DNA from: Bacillota bacterium
GTDB lineage: Bacteria; Bacillota; Clostridia; Oscillospirales; Ruminococcaceae
Length of the DNA: 64,000 nt
Assembly (NCBI GenBank): GCA_023391875.1
Contig: JAEWAB010000002.1
Location: 62,001-126,000, forward strand
Direction: 5' to 3'
The notes under the pieces are model-generated. The model ran no database searches. It was not told where the DNA came from and saw only the letters and a list, made by a program, of their open reading frames with translations. Positions 41,502 to 50,602 of the stretch are shown piece after piece. Both the position numbers and the translations under genes were made by a program. The first letter of the stretch is position 1, and each line of letters begins with the position of its first letter.

Positions 41502-43103
41502 GTGAATCTCACCTATGACGGCATTCGCGATCCTCAGGCATGGCAGGCCGCGGGCGTGTACCTGCCGGTATACGACCCGCGCAAGGTCGCCAAGGCCACG
41601 CTTGAAAAGCCCGTATGGCTGCATTTCGGAGCGGGCAATATCTTCAGGGGCTTTATCGCCGCGCTGCAGGATAAGCTGTTAAACGACGGCTTGGCCGATC
41701 AGGGCATCATCGCAGTGGAATCCTTCGATTACGATATTATTAAGGATATTTATGCGCCCTACGATAATCTGTCGCTGCTGGTAACCCTGCGCGCCGACGG
41801 CAAAAATGAGCAAAAAGTCGTGGCGAGCGTCGCGGCGGGGTATACCACCGCGCAGGATTTCGCCGTTTTGCAGGGCCTTTTTCAAAGTACCTCGCTGCAG
41901 ATGGTGAGCTTTACGATCACCGAAAAGGGGTATTCGCTCCACGATATGTCGGGTGCCCTCACCCCCTTGGCGGCAGCCGATATGCAGGCAGGCCCCCAAA
42001 AGCCTACCCATGTGATGGCGGTGCTTACGTCGCTGATGTATACGCGCTATCAAAACGGCGCCGCCCCCATTACGCTCTTGAGTATGGATAACTGCAGCCA
42101 CAACGGCGATAAGCTTGCACGCGCGGTGCGGGAGATTGCCCTCGCGTGGCAGAAGGCTGGGTTTGTGGATACCGGCTTTGTAGAGTATATCGGCGATGAG
42201 AAGCGCGTATCCTTCCCGTGGAGCATGATCGACAAGATCACCCCGCGGCCCGCGCCCGAGATACAGCAGGCGCTGGAGCGCAGCGGTATTCAGGATATGG
42301 CGCCGATTGTAACCGGCCGGGGCACCTATATCGCCCCCTTTGTAAACGCCGAGGCCCCGCAGTACCTTGTGGTGGAGGACTCCTTCCCCGCGGGCAGGCC
42401 CCCGCTGGAGTACGCGGGTGTGTACTTTACCGACCGCGACACGGTAAACCGGGTGGAGCGGATGAAGGTCACCACCTGTCTAAACCCGCTACACACGGCA
42501 TTGGCGGTATTCGGCTGCCTTTTGGGCTACAGCAAGATATCACAGGAGATGAAGGATGCGCAGCTTTCGGCGCTGGTGCGCCGCATCGGCTACACCGAGG
42601 GGCTGCCCGTGGTCACAAACCCCGGCATCATCGAGCCGCGCGCGTTCCTGGATGAGGTCGTGCAGGAGCGGCTGCCCAACCCCTATATCCCCGACACCCC
42701 GCAGCGCATCGCCTCGGATACCAGCCAGAAGATCCCGATACGCTTTGGCGAAACCATCAAGGCCTACATGGCCTCCCCCGATTTGGGCACCGAGAGCCTC
42801 ATCGGCATCCCGCTGGTGCTGGCGGGGTGGCTGCGCTACCTGCTGGGGGTGGACGACGAGCTAAACCCCATGTCGGTGAGCAGCGACCCGTTGCTTACTG
42901 ATTTGCAGGCCGCCCTTGCGGGCATAGAGGCGGGCAAGCCGCAGAGCGCTGCAGGCAGGTTGGAGCCTATCCTGCACAACTCTGCCCTGTTTGGAGTGGA
43001 TTTGTTTCACGCGGGCCTCGCAAACCGCGTGACCGAGATGTTTAAGCGCATGCTGCAAGGCAAAGGCGCGGTACGCGCAGTTTTGGAGGAATATTTAAAA
43101 TGA
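41502..43103 (+). CDS. uxuB: Fructuronate reductase (mannitol dehydrogenase family)
   Basis: The 533-residue protein is a polyol/mannitol long-chain dehydrogenase: N-terminal nucleotide-binding segment VWLHFGAGNIFRGF, a central VSFPWSMIDKITPRP block typical of the family (substrate side), and the catalytic KVTTCLNPLHTALAVFG motif. In the glucuronate pathway UxuB reduces D-fructuronate to D-mannonate with NADH. GTG start at 41502 behind AAAGGGGTTAGG. It overlaps uxuA by 4 bp, which fixes the substrate as fructuronate rather than mannitol or tagaturonate with good probability. Confidence 0.88.
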   Translation: MNLTYDGIRDPQAWQAAGVYLPVYDPRKVAKATLEKPVWLHFGAGNIFRGFIAALQDKLLNDGLADQGIIAVESFDYDIIKDIYAPYDNLSLLVTLRADGKNEQKVVASVAAGYTTAQDFAVLQGLFQSTSLQMVSFTITEKGYSLHDMSGALTPLAAADMQAGPQKPTHVMAVLTSLMYTRYQNGAAPITLLSMDNCSHNGDKLARAVREIALAWQKAGFVDTGFVEYIGDEKRVSFPWSMIDKITPRPAPEIQQALERSGIQDMAPIVTGRGTYIAPFVNAEAPQYLVVEDSFPAGRPPLEYAGVYFTDRDTVNRVERMKVTTCLNPLHTALAVFGCLLGYSKISQEMKDAQLSALVRRIGYTEGLPVVTNPGIIEPRAFLDEVVQERLPNPYIPDTPQRIASDTSQKIPIRFGETIKAYMASPDLGTESLIGIPLVLAGWLRYLLGVDDELNPMSVSSDPLLTDLQAALAGIEAGKPQSAAGRLEPILHNSALFGVDLFHAGLANRVTEMFKRMLQGKGAVRAVLEEYLK

Positions 43104-44167
43104 AGCTTACATTCAGATGGTTTGGTGAAAACCACGACCCCGTTCCGCTCTCTTCCATCCGCCAGATACCCTGTATCGACGGCGTGGTGACGACCCTGAT
43201 GGACATGCAGGCGGGCGAGGCGTGGCCGCTTAAGGAGATTCAAGCATTGCACCGTCAGGTGACCGACGCCGGGCTGAAAACCGAGGTTATCGAGAGCGTG
43301 AACATTCACGAGGATATCAAGCTGGGCGCGCCCGGGCGGGATGAGAAGATAGAGGCCTATATCCTGACGATGCAGCGCCTTGCCACCATCGGGATCAAGG
43401 TGATCTGCTACAACTTTATGCCCGTACTGGACTGGGCCCGCAGCCACCTGTACTACCCCCTGCCCGACGGCTCGGAGACGATGTATTTCAGCCGCGAGTT
43501 TATCCTCTCCACCACCCCCGAGGCGCTGGCGAAGCGGTATGAAGAACAGTGCGGCGGCATCGCGCTGCCCGGCTGGGAGCCCGAGCGCATGGCACATGTA
43601 AAGGAGATTATCCGGCGCTACGACGGCGTTACGCAGGAGCAATACTGGGAGAACGTGCGCTATTTTATTAACGCCATCATCCCGTGGGCCGAAAAGCTCG
43701 ATATCAAGATGGCCATACATCCCGACGACCCGCCGTGGCCAATGTTCGGCCTGCCGCGCCTGATCAACAGCCGGGAGAACATCAAACGTTTTCTCGATAT
43801 CAACCCGAGCCCCTACCACGGGCTTACCTTCTGCACAGGCTCCCTCGGCGCCGACCCCGCGAACGACGTGCCGGCCATTGCCGCCGAGTTCGCGCCGCGC
43901 ATCCATTTCGCGCATATCCGAAACCTAAAGCACCTGCCAAACGGAGATTTCTACGAGTCGGCACATCCCACCGCCTGCGGCTCGTTTGACATGTACGCCA
44001 TCCTGCGCGCGCTGCACAACGCGGGCTTTGACGGCTACATCCGCCCGGACCACGGGCGCATGGTGTGGGGTGAAAAGGGCCGCCCCGGCTACGGCCTGTA
44101 CGACCGGGCGATGGGCGTCGCCTACATCGCCGGTATCTGGGAGGCGCTCGAGCATGAAAAGCGATAA
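43100..44167 (+). CDS. uxuA: Mannonate dehydratase
   Basis: The 355-residue protein has the UxuA hallmarks: N-terminal LTFRWFGENHDPVPLSSIRQIP, IYNFMP-like YNFMPVLDWARS, IHPDDPPWPMFGLPR, GLTFCTGSLG, and C-terminal RPDHGRMVWGE...GYGLYDRAMG. It is a TIM-barrel metal enzyme that dehydrates D-mannonate to 2-keto-3-deoxy-D-gluconate. Start codon overlaps the uxuB stop (ATGA). KDG kinase and aldolase are not in the window. Confidence 0.95.
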   Translation: MKLTFRWFGENHDPVPLSSIRQIPCIDGVVTTLMDMQAGEAWPLKEIQALHRQVTDAGLKTEVIESVNIHEDIKLGAPGRDEKIEAYILTMQRLATIGIKVICYNFMPVLDWARSHLYYPLPDGSETMYFSREFILSTTPEALAKRYEEQCGGIALPGWEPERMAHVKEIIRRYDGVTQEQYWENVRYFINAIIPWAEKLDIKMAIHPDDPPWPMFGLPRLINSRENIKRFLDINPSPYHGLTFCTGSLGADPANDVPAIAAEFAPRIHFAHIRNLKHLPNGDFYESAHPTACGSFDMYAILRALHNAGFDGYIRPDHGRMVWGEKGRPGYGLYDRAMGVAYIAGIWEALEHEKR

Positions 44168-44243
44168 GCGCGCCATACCCCTTAAATTTGAGTATGACTT
44201 TTTCACGCCTCACAAATAAAGAGCTGAATGGACCTCAGCGCGC

Positions 44244-44284
44244 AAAGCCGCTGTGCTCACACGGAGCACAGCGGCTTTGTCTTT
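44244..44284 (+). terminator. Rho-independent terminator of uxuBA
   Basis: A perfect 15-bp stem (44244-44258 with 44264-44278, AAAGCCGCTGTGCTC) with a 5-nt loop and the tail GTCTTTA, 77 bp after uxuA. Confidence 0.85.
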
Positions 44285-44424
44285 AAAGTTACATGTTTCT
44301 ATACTAATCACCGGCCATCAGGCGTCTTTTCAGGACGGCAATATGTTGTGCGATACTCATTCCGCGACAACATTCTGTGTTGCTGCCCCTGCCAAAGACG
44401 AGGTGTAAAGTGATTTGATTACTT

Positions 44425-45243
44425 TTATAAAGAAAAATTATTATAAACCGCCTTTCTGCCGCTGCGTATCACCTGCGACGGCGGGATGCCACGGCTTTCT
44501 TTGAACACCTTGCTGAAATAGAAGATATCCGAAAACCCGCAGGCCGCCGACACCTCGTTTACGTTGTACTCCCCGCTGTGCAGCATGTCTTCGGCGTGGT
44601 TAAGGCGGATGGAGGTGAGGTACTGCCGAAACGACATCCCGGTTTCCTGCTGAAAAAAGTTGCCGAAGTACACCGCGCTCAGGCCCGTCAGCTCCGCCAT
44701 GCTCTGCACGGTCAGCGGCTCGGAATAATGGTCGATGATATAGCGCAGCACCCGTTTGATGCGCTTATCCACCGTGCTGGTGTCGTTTTTATAGACGATC
44801 AGCTGTAAATAGCGCTGCAGAATCATCAGGTAGATCGCCCGAACCTTCATGTTGTATCCGGGGTCTCTTAAGAGCCACTCAGCGTTCATGTCCCGGTAAA
44901 GGGAGATGATATCCTGCTGCATCCCGATAGGGCTTACCACCGGGAACGGCAGCTTTACCTCATCGCCGATTAAGTTGCGTATCTTGCCGCTGACGCAGTA
45001 GCACTCCATCAAATCGTCCGGTACAACGACCGCGGCGCGGCTGCTTCCGGCCGGGATATAAAGCAGGTCTCCGGCAGAGAGCAGGTATTTTGTGGCGTTG
45101 ACGGTATACTCGGCCTTGCCCTTAATCACATAGGTAATATCCGTAAAGTTGATGACGGTCTCCTCCAGCCCCCATGTGGGGGTGCAGCTTCTGTGGTTAA
45201 AGTACCCCACCTCGGCCACAATGTCATCGTACAGCTCATCCAT
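44425..45243 (-). CDS. AraC-family transcription regulator
   Basis: A 272-residue protein with a cupin-type sensing domain (VINFTDITYVIKGKAEYTV, LSAGDLLYIPAG) and a C-terminal AraC double helix-turn-helix (LTVQSMAELTGLSAVYFGNFFQQETGMSFRQYL, NVNEVSAACGFSDIFYFSKVFK). ATG 45243 has AAGGAGG 8 nt upstream; the TTG at 45249 is too close. Divergent from the serine hydrolase gene with a shared promoter region, and adjacent to the aldouronate genes, so it is a likely activator of xylan-fragment use. Confidence 0.88.
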   Translation of the reverse strand: MDELYDDIVAEVGYFNHRSCTPTWGLEETVINFTDITYVIKGKAEYTVNATKYLLSAGDLLYIPAGSSRAAVVVPDDLMECYCVSGKIRNLIGDEVKLPFPVVSPIGMQQDIISLYRDMNAEWLLRDPGYNMKVRAIYLMILQRYLQLIVYKNDTSTVDKRIKRVLRYIIDHYSEPLTVQSMAELTGLSAVYFGNFFQQETGMSFRQYLTSIRLNHAEDMLHSGEYNVNEVSAACGFSDIFYFSKVFKESRGIPPSQVIRSGRKAVYNNFSL

Positions 45244-45324
45244 TACCAAAACCTCCTTGGGCTTGTTTGTAAATTCGATGCAGAAATCGACAGAACTTGT
45301 GTTTTCTATGGATTATTTATAACA

Positions 45325-45366
45325 ATTATACAACTCGTTGTAATGGGGCAACACAATCGATATAAT
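45325..45366. promoter_or_regulatory. Divergent promoters with central palindrome
   Basis: Plus strand: TTGTAA (45338-45343), 17-bp spacer, TATAAT (45361-45366), leading to the hydrolase gene. Minus strand: TATAAT at 45330-45325, leading to the AraC gene. The palindrome ACAAC-TC-GTTGT (45330-45341) overlaps the plus -35 and abuts the minus -10, a suitable operator for autoregulation. Confidence 0.55.
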
Positions 45367-45424
45367 TAAGAAATCATCACCGTTATTTTTGTCTATACTG
45401 CGTATGACCAAAGGAGGCCCGGCA

Positions 45425-46336
45425 ATGAATGCATCCATCTTCGACACGTTTATCACGGCAAACGACTCACAAAGGCTTGATGTCTACGGTATCCATCTTT
45501 ATGCTGAGGGCGCGGGCAGCATTGAGCACCGCTTCAGGAGCAACGAGCGCGTCCACCTGTTTTCCGGCTCCAAGGCGTTTACCTCAATGGCGGTGGGTAT
45601 CGCCGCCGACGAAGGGCGTCTGGCGCTCACCGACAAGATTATCGCGTTCTTCCCGCAGTATCGGGATATCGCCGCCGAAGGCGCCGACAAAATCATGGTA
45701 AAAGACCTGCTACAGATGCGTGTTGGGCACGCGCAGCCGCTGTTTACCACCTTTGAGGAGTCGCACGAGCGCACCATGGACTGGGCGGAGCTTTTCTTTC
45801 GCACCCCGATGGCACACCCCGCGGGGGACAGTTACCTCTACGACAACGGCAGCAGCTACATGCTTTCGCGCATTGTAGAGGCGGTGAGCGGGCAGACGCT
45901 TCGGGACTTTTTAATGCCCCGCCTCTTTACCCCGCTTGATATCTTTAACCCGCAATGGCACACCTGCCCCCATGGGCATTCCCTTGGCGCCATTGGGCTG
46001 TATCTGACGACGGAGGAGTTCTCGCGCCTAGGTATCCTGATGCTGAACCAAGGTATCTTAAACGGGCGGCAGCTGGTGTCGAAAGATTACCTGCGTCTTG
46101 CAAGCAGCGATCTTGTAACGGTGCAGGGGTTTGAGGACGCGGAGAACCGGCAGGGGTACGGCTACCAGCTGTGGCGTTGTACGATTTCAAACAGCTATAG
46201 GGCCGACGGAAAATACGGCCAGTATTCCATCGCGCTGCCCGACTACCGGGCGGTGGTAACCGTAACGGCGCACAATGAGCATAACGCCAACGATATCCTC
46301 AGGGCGATCTGGCGTGAAATCCTGCCCCGATTGTAG
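45425..46336 (+). CDS. Serine hydrolase, beta-lactamase class C/esterase family
   Basis: The 303-residue protein carries the SxxK nucleophile motif (FSGSKAF) and a YxN motif (YLYDNGSSY) of the PF00144 family, which includes class C beta-lactamases, D-aminopeptidases and esterases. No signal peptide, so it acts in the cytoplasm. ATG 45425 has AAAGGAGG about 8 nt upstream; the earlier ATG at 45389 lies close to the -10 region and lacks a site. It is near xylan-fragment genes, so removal of acyl substituents from imported oligosaccharides is possible but unproven. Typical family proteins of this length without export signal are not resistance enzymes. Confidence 0.78.
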   Translation: MNASIFDTFITANDSQRLDVYGIHLYAEGAGSIEHRFRSNERVHLFSGSKAFTSMAVGIAADEGRLALTDKIIAFFPQYRDIAAEGADKIMVKDLLQMRVGHAQPLFTTFEESHERTMDWAELFFRTPMAHPAGDSYLYDNGSSYMLSRIVEAVSGQTLRDFLMPRLFTPLDIFNPQWHTCPHGHSLGAIGLYLTTEEFSRLGILMLNQGILNGRQLVSKDYLRLASSDLVTVQGFEDAENRQGYGYQLWRCTISNSYRADGKYGQYSIALPDYRAVVTVTAHNEHNANDILRAIWREILPRL

Positions 46337-46613
46337 CGGGCGGGTTTCCTTTTGCAGCGGTTCACCGAAAAATATGTATTTTCTTTATAATATCCCATAA
46401 AGACGGGGAAGGCAAGCGGTATTCAATTTTAGATAAATATTTCTCTTGAGGATGCGGTATTGTATAACTTTTAAACAATATTTGCCCGTAAACCGCGCCC
46501 CAAAAATACTACAGTCGTCCCGCTTTTTTGGAATTGGGAAAAATATTCTGGACGGTTACCTATAATAATTACAAATAATCCTTGCTTTTTTTATGTCCCT
46601 TTTTAACTTTCGA

Positions 46614-46670
46614 TGGTATAATTACCTTAAAATAATACACCACTACATACGTATTTGTGCACAGTGCACA
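46614..46670 (+). promoter_or_regulatory. Extended -10 promoter and palindromic operator ahead of the aldouronate operon
   Basis: The gene-free stretch 46337-46718 holds TGG-TATAAT (extended -10 from 46614, hexamer 46617-46622) with no clear -35, and about 34 bp further the perfect 15-bp inverted repeat TGTGCAC-A-GTGCACA (46656-46670). The palindrome lies in the presumed untranslated leader, a place where a repressor would block elongation or initiation. The upstream half of the stretch is A+T-rich with no other feature recognised. Confidence 0.5.
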
Positions 46671-46718
46671 TCGACTTACAACATTACCTAACAAATATGG
46701 AACTTGGATGTGCGAATA

Positions 46719-48671
46719 ATGGGTTTTGGGCAAGGTTATCGGGAGTACAACGCATGGCTTCAGCCGCGTACCTGTGCAGCTGACCGTTCGTTTAGGCTGA
46801 GTGCCTCCCCGGAGGTACCGGCGGTTGCAATAGAAGAATGTACAGACGGCATGAAGAGGCTGTTCGGCGGCAGCGCCTGGCAGGCGGATGCAGAAACCGT
46901 GGTGTCGCTCACCATCAACTGCTCGCTGCCGAGCGAAGGCTATCGGCTTACATATCATAACGGCCAAATCGCCGTTGAAGGCGCGGACGAAAACGGGGCA
47001 CTTTACGGTGTTTTTGCGCTACTGCGCGAGTTTGGCACGCAGGGCTTCTGTGAGGGGGCTTCTCTTGAAAGCGCACCTGCCGTCCCGCGCAGGGCCATCA
47101 ACCACTGGGATAGGATCGACGGCGGCGTGGAACGCGGCTACGCGGGTAACTCTATCTTTTTTAAGGGCGACAGGCTGGACTTTGACCCAACCCGTATCCG
47201 CGATTACGCTAGGCTGCTCGCGTCGGTGGGTATCAACGTTGTGGCAATCAACAACGTAAATGTCACCCCCAGCAGCGCGAAGCTGATCACCCCCGACATG
47301 CTGCCCAAGGTGGCGGAGCTGGCCGGAATCTTTAGACCTTACGGTATTCGCATCGCCATCTCGATACATTTTGAAAGCCCGGTAATGCTCGGCGGTCTAC
47401 CCACCTCCGACCCGCTGAACGCAGAGGTTATCGCGTGGTGGAAGGCCCAGACAGAGGAGATCTACCGGGTAATACCCAACTTCTCCGGCTATCTCGTCAA
47501 GGCCGATTCGGAGTTCCGCGGCGGGCCCGCGTCGGTGGGCCGCACACAGGCCGACGGCGCCAACATGCTGGCGCGCGCGCTGGCACCCTTTGGCGGGGTT
47601 GTTTACTGGCGGTGCTTTATCTATAACTGTATGCAGGATTGGCGCGATACCGAAACGGACCGCCCCAAGGCCGCGTACGACCTGTTTAAGCCGCAGGACG
47701 GGTTGTTTGACCCGAACGTGATTCTTCAGGTAAAGAACGGCCCCAGTGATTTTCAGGTGCGCGAGCCGAACTCGCCGCTGTTCGGGGCCATGAAGCAGAC
47801 GCGCGAGGCGCTGGAGCTGCAGATTACACAGGAGTATACCGGCCACCAGATCGATGTTTACAATCTGGCCGTTCAATGGGAGGAGGTTTTCTCCTTTCCC
47901 GTAGATAAAAACCGAACGCTGCGCGACCTAATCGGCAAAGAGATCGATACGGTCGCCGGGGTTTCCAACATCGGGGATGACGACAACTGGACAGGGCACA
48001 CGCTCGCGCAGGCCAACCTGTACGCGTTCGGTCGTCTCGCGTGGGACCCGACGCTCACCGCAAAGGAAATCACCACCCAATGGGTTCAGCTCACCTTCGG
48101 CACCGAGCCGGAGGTGGTGAAAAAACTCACGGACATGATGATGCGCTCCCGCAGCGTTTATGAAAAATACACCGCGCCGCTGGGGCTTGGCTGGATGGTG
48201 AATGTGAACCATCATTACGGCCCCAGCCCGGAGGGGTACGAGTTTATGCGATGGGGCACTTACCACAGGGCCAACCGTGAGGCGATAGGGGTAGACCGCA
48301 CGTCACGCGGCACAGGCTACACCAGGCAGTACGCCCCGTACCTCACCGAGATGTTTGACCAGATCGATACCTGCCCCGAGGAGCTGCTCTTGTATTTCTA
48401 CCGGCTTCCCTACACGCACGTTTTAAAGAACGGGAAGACCCTGCTGCAATACATCTACGATACCCACTTTGAAGGGGCGGAGGATGTAAAAGGGTTTATC
48501 GCTTTGTGGGATTCTTTGAAAGGGCGGCTGCCCGAGGAAGCCTACCGCTCCGTAAAAGACCGCTTGCAAAGGCAGCTGGAAAACGCCTTGGAGTGGCGGG
48601 ATGTAATCAATACCTACTTTTATCGTCTTACCGGCACGCCGGATGAAAAGGGCCGAAAAATATACGAATAG
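46719..48671 (+). CDS. aguA: Alpha-glucuronidase, GH67
   Basis: The protein of about 650 residues matches GH67: GRLALDVRDYARLLAS-like DPTRIRDYARLLASVGIN, VKADSEF (general acid region), YNCMQDWRDTETDR, the KNGPSDFQVREPNSPLFG block and ELQITQEYTGHQ, which together hold the catalytic carboxylates of the family. It removes 4-O-methylglucuronate from the non-reducing-end xylose of aldouronates. No signal peptide, so it acts on imported oligosaccharides. ATG 46719 is preferred; TTG 46704 in frame is possible, both with weak ribosome sites (GGATG). It is the first gene of the aldouronate operon. Confidence 0.92.
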   Translation: MGFGQGYREYNAWLQPRTCAADRSFRLSASPEVPAVAIEECTDGMKRLFGGSAWQADAETVVSLTINCSLPSEGYRLTYHNGQIAVEGADENGALYGVFALLREFGTQGFCEGASLESAPAVPRRAINHWDRIDGGVERGYAGNSIFFKGDRLDFDPTRIRDYARLLASVGINVVAINNVNVTPSSAKLITPDMLPKVAELAGIFRPYGIRIAISIHFESPVMLGGLPTSDPLNAEVIAWWKAQTEEIYRVIPNFSGYLVKADSEFRGGPASVGRTQADGANMLARALAPFGGVVYWRCFIYNCMQDWRDTETDRPKAAYDLFKPQDGLFDPNVILQVKNGPSDFQVREPNSPLFGAMKQTREALELQITQEYTGHQIDVYNLAVQWEEVFSFPVDKNRTLRDLIGKEIDTVAGVSNIGDDDNWTGHTLAQANLYAFGRLAWDPTLTAKEITTQWVQLTFGTEPEVVKKLTDMMMRSRSVYEKYTAPLGLGWMVNVNHHYGPSPEGYEFMRWGTYHRANREAIGVDRTSRGTGYTRQYAPYLTEMFDQIDTCPEELLLYFYRLPYTHVLKNGKTLLQYIYDTHFEGAEDVKGFIALWDSLKGRLPEEAYRSVKDRLQRQLENALEWRDVINTYFYRLTGTPDEKGRKIYE

Positions 48672-48682
48672 AGGTATAGTTT

Positions 48683-49645
48683 ATGAAGAGTAGCACTGTA
48701 ATGGCACGGCCTAACAGGGCTTCAACATCACAACAAAGAAGCTCAAAACGATTAAACTATTTTAAGCGTACATGGATGCTCTATTTGATGCTGGTGCTTC
48801 CCTTGGTCTATTTCTTAATCTTTCGTTACATACCCATGGGCAATATCGTCATTGCCTTTGAGGATTACAGCATGTTCAAGGGGGTGCTTGCTTCCCCATT
48901 CGTAGGGCTAAAATGGTTTATTAAGGCCTTTACCTCAATGGATTTCTACAATGCCCTGCGCAATACCTTTGTGCTGAATATTCTGGACCTTATTATCGGT
49001 TTTCCGGCACCGATTCTTCTGGCCATTTTACTTAACGAGCTTGCGTTTAAAAGATTTAAGAAGGTCTCGCAAACCATTGCCTATATGCCGCACTTTTTAT
49101 CATGGATTATTATCAGTGCGTTGGCAACGCAGCTGCTGGGCCCCAGCACCGGCGTTGTAAACACCGTCCTCATGAGCCTTGGCATGCAGCCCATTGATTT
49201 TCTGATGGATAAAACGCTGTGGGTAGGTACCTATCTGATTCTTGGCCTTTGGAAGGAGATCGGATGGAACACCATCATCTATCTCGCCGCCATCACGGGC
49301 ATTAACGCCGAGCTGTATGAGGCCGCGGAGGTGGACGGCGCCAAAAGGCTGCGCAAGATTTGGCATGTTACTCTGCCCGGCCTTCGCCCGACCATTGTGG
49401 TTTTACTCATCATGTCTTTGGGAAGAATCCTGGGCAGCGAGTTTGACCGTCCCTACGCGTTAATGAACCCCATGGTAATGTCGGTGGCTGATTTAATCAG
49501 TACGCTGGTTTACCGCTTAGGTATTAAGTCGTTCCAGTTCTCCTACACGGCGGCCATCGGCCTGTTCCAGTCGGTGGTAAGCGTTATCTTCCTTGTAGCT
49601 GCGAATAAAATAGCGAAGCGCGTCGGCGACCGCGGACTCTGGTAA
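48683..49645 (+). CDS. Aldouronate ABC transporter permease, LplB type (CUT1)
   Basis: A 320-residue protein with six predicted membrane helices and the EAA loop EAAEVDGAKRLRKIWHVTLPG that docks with the ATPase. The family (LplB) pairs with YtcP-type permeases and large lipoprotein binding proteins in xylan and pectin oligosaccharide uptake. A cytosolic N-terminal extension of about 35 residues precedes helix 1, as in other LplB proteins. It lies 11 bp after the alpha-glucuronidase gene. Confidence 0.9.
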   Translation: MKSSTVMARPNRASTSQQRSSKRLNYFKRTWMLYLMLVLPLVYFLIFRYIPMGNIVIAFEDYSMFKGVLASPFVGLKWFIKAFTSMDFYNALRNTFVLNILDLIIGFPAPILLAILLNELAFKRFKKVSQTIAYMPHFLSWIIISALATQLLGPSTGVVNTVLMSLGMQPIDFLMDKTLWVGTYLILGLWKEIGWNTIIYLAAITGINAELYEAAEVDGAKRLRKIWHVTLPGLRPTIVVLLIMSLGRILGSEFDRPYALMNPMVMSVADLISTLVYRLGIKSFQFSYTAAIGLFQSVVSVIFLVAANKIAKRVGDRGLW

Positions 49646-49659
49646 GGGGGGGAAAGATT

Positions 49660-50532
49660 ATGGTTAAGTCTAGAGGTACAAAGATTTCCGATTTTATTAT
49701 TGCTGTAATCATGCTTCTGTTTATACTCGTATGCATTATGCCGCTGGTGAATGTTGCCGCGCGGTCTTTTAGCTCCCCAATGGCGATTGTAAACCGCGAG
49801 GTTTCGTTCTGGCCGGTGGAGTTTACACTCGAATCCTACCAATATGCGTTTAAAGACCCCGCGTTTTCCCGTTCCTTAGTCTGGTCCTGTTTTCTAACGG
49901 TAATCTGTACGGTGGTTTCGATGGTAATGACCATCCTTTGCGCCTACCCGCTTACCTACGACTCCCTCAAGGGTAAGAAGGTTTTTACGACCATTATGAT
50001 ACTCACCATGTACTTCAGCGCCGGTACCATTCCGAACTACATCCTGCTGAAGAACTTAGACTGGATCGATAAGCCGTGGGTGCTGATCATTCCAAACTGC
50101 CTGTCGGTTTTCAATGTGATCATCCTTCGCAGCTTTTTCTTGGGTATTCCCGAAAGCATGCGCGAATCCGCGGAGCTGGACGGGGCGAACCCGTTTGTTG
50201 TGCTAATAAAGATCTATCTGCCGCTTTCCACCGCGGTGCTCGCCACACTGTCGCTGTTCTACGCGGTGGGCAGGTGGAACGGATTCTCGGACGCGCTGAT
50301 GTATATGACGGACAAAAGATTCCAGCCTATACAGCTTAAGCTCTACGAGATTATTAGAAATCTTTCATCCATAGATGTACAGGTGGAGGGGGTAGCGTCC
50401 AACGCGCCCTCGGCAAGCGACGGTATGAAGGCAGCCGCAGTCATGATCGCTACCGTACCTATTTTGGCGATTTACCCCTGGCTGCAAAGATATTTTATAA
50501 CGGGGGTGACGGTCGGCGCAGAAAAAGGCTAA
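49660..50532 (+). CDS. Aldouronate ABC transporter permease, YtcP/AraQ type (CUT1)
   Basis: A 290-residue protein with six membrane helices and the EAA-type loop ESAELDGANPFVVLIKIYLPLS. AAGGGGGGG precedes the ATG, 14 bp after the LplB-type gene. Forms the heterodimeric channel with it. The C-terminus (WLQRYFITGVTVGAEKG) is the family's usual ending. Confidence 0.92.
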   Translation: MVKSRGTKISDFIIAVIMLLFILVCIMPLVNVAARSFSSPMAIVNREVSFWPVEFTLESYQYAFKDPAFSRSLVWSCFLTVICTVVSMVMTILCAYPLTYDSLKGKKVFTTIMILTMYFSAGTIPNYILLKNLDWIDKPWVLIIPNCLSVFNVIILRSFFLGIPESMRESAELDGANPFVVLIKIYLPLSTAVLATLSLFYAVGRWNGFSDALMYMTDKRFQPIQLKLYEIIRNLSSIDVQVEGVASNAPSASDGMKAAAVMIATVPILAIYPWLQRYFITGVTVGAEKG

Positions 50533-50602
50533 GGCGTGTATCCATATAAACTATTGTGGTCAGGCATATCGTTATGCTTAAAAAATATCAGGAGGTTGTT
50601 TT

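Noticed and set aside
45425..46336. Beta-lactam resistance gene
   Set aside because: There is no export signal, and the family is broad. Context points to carbohydrate metabolism.
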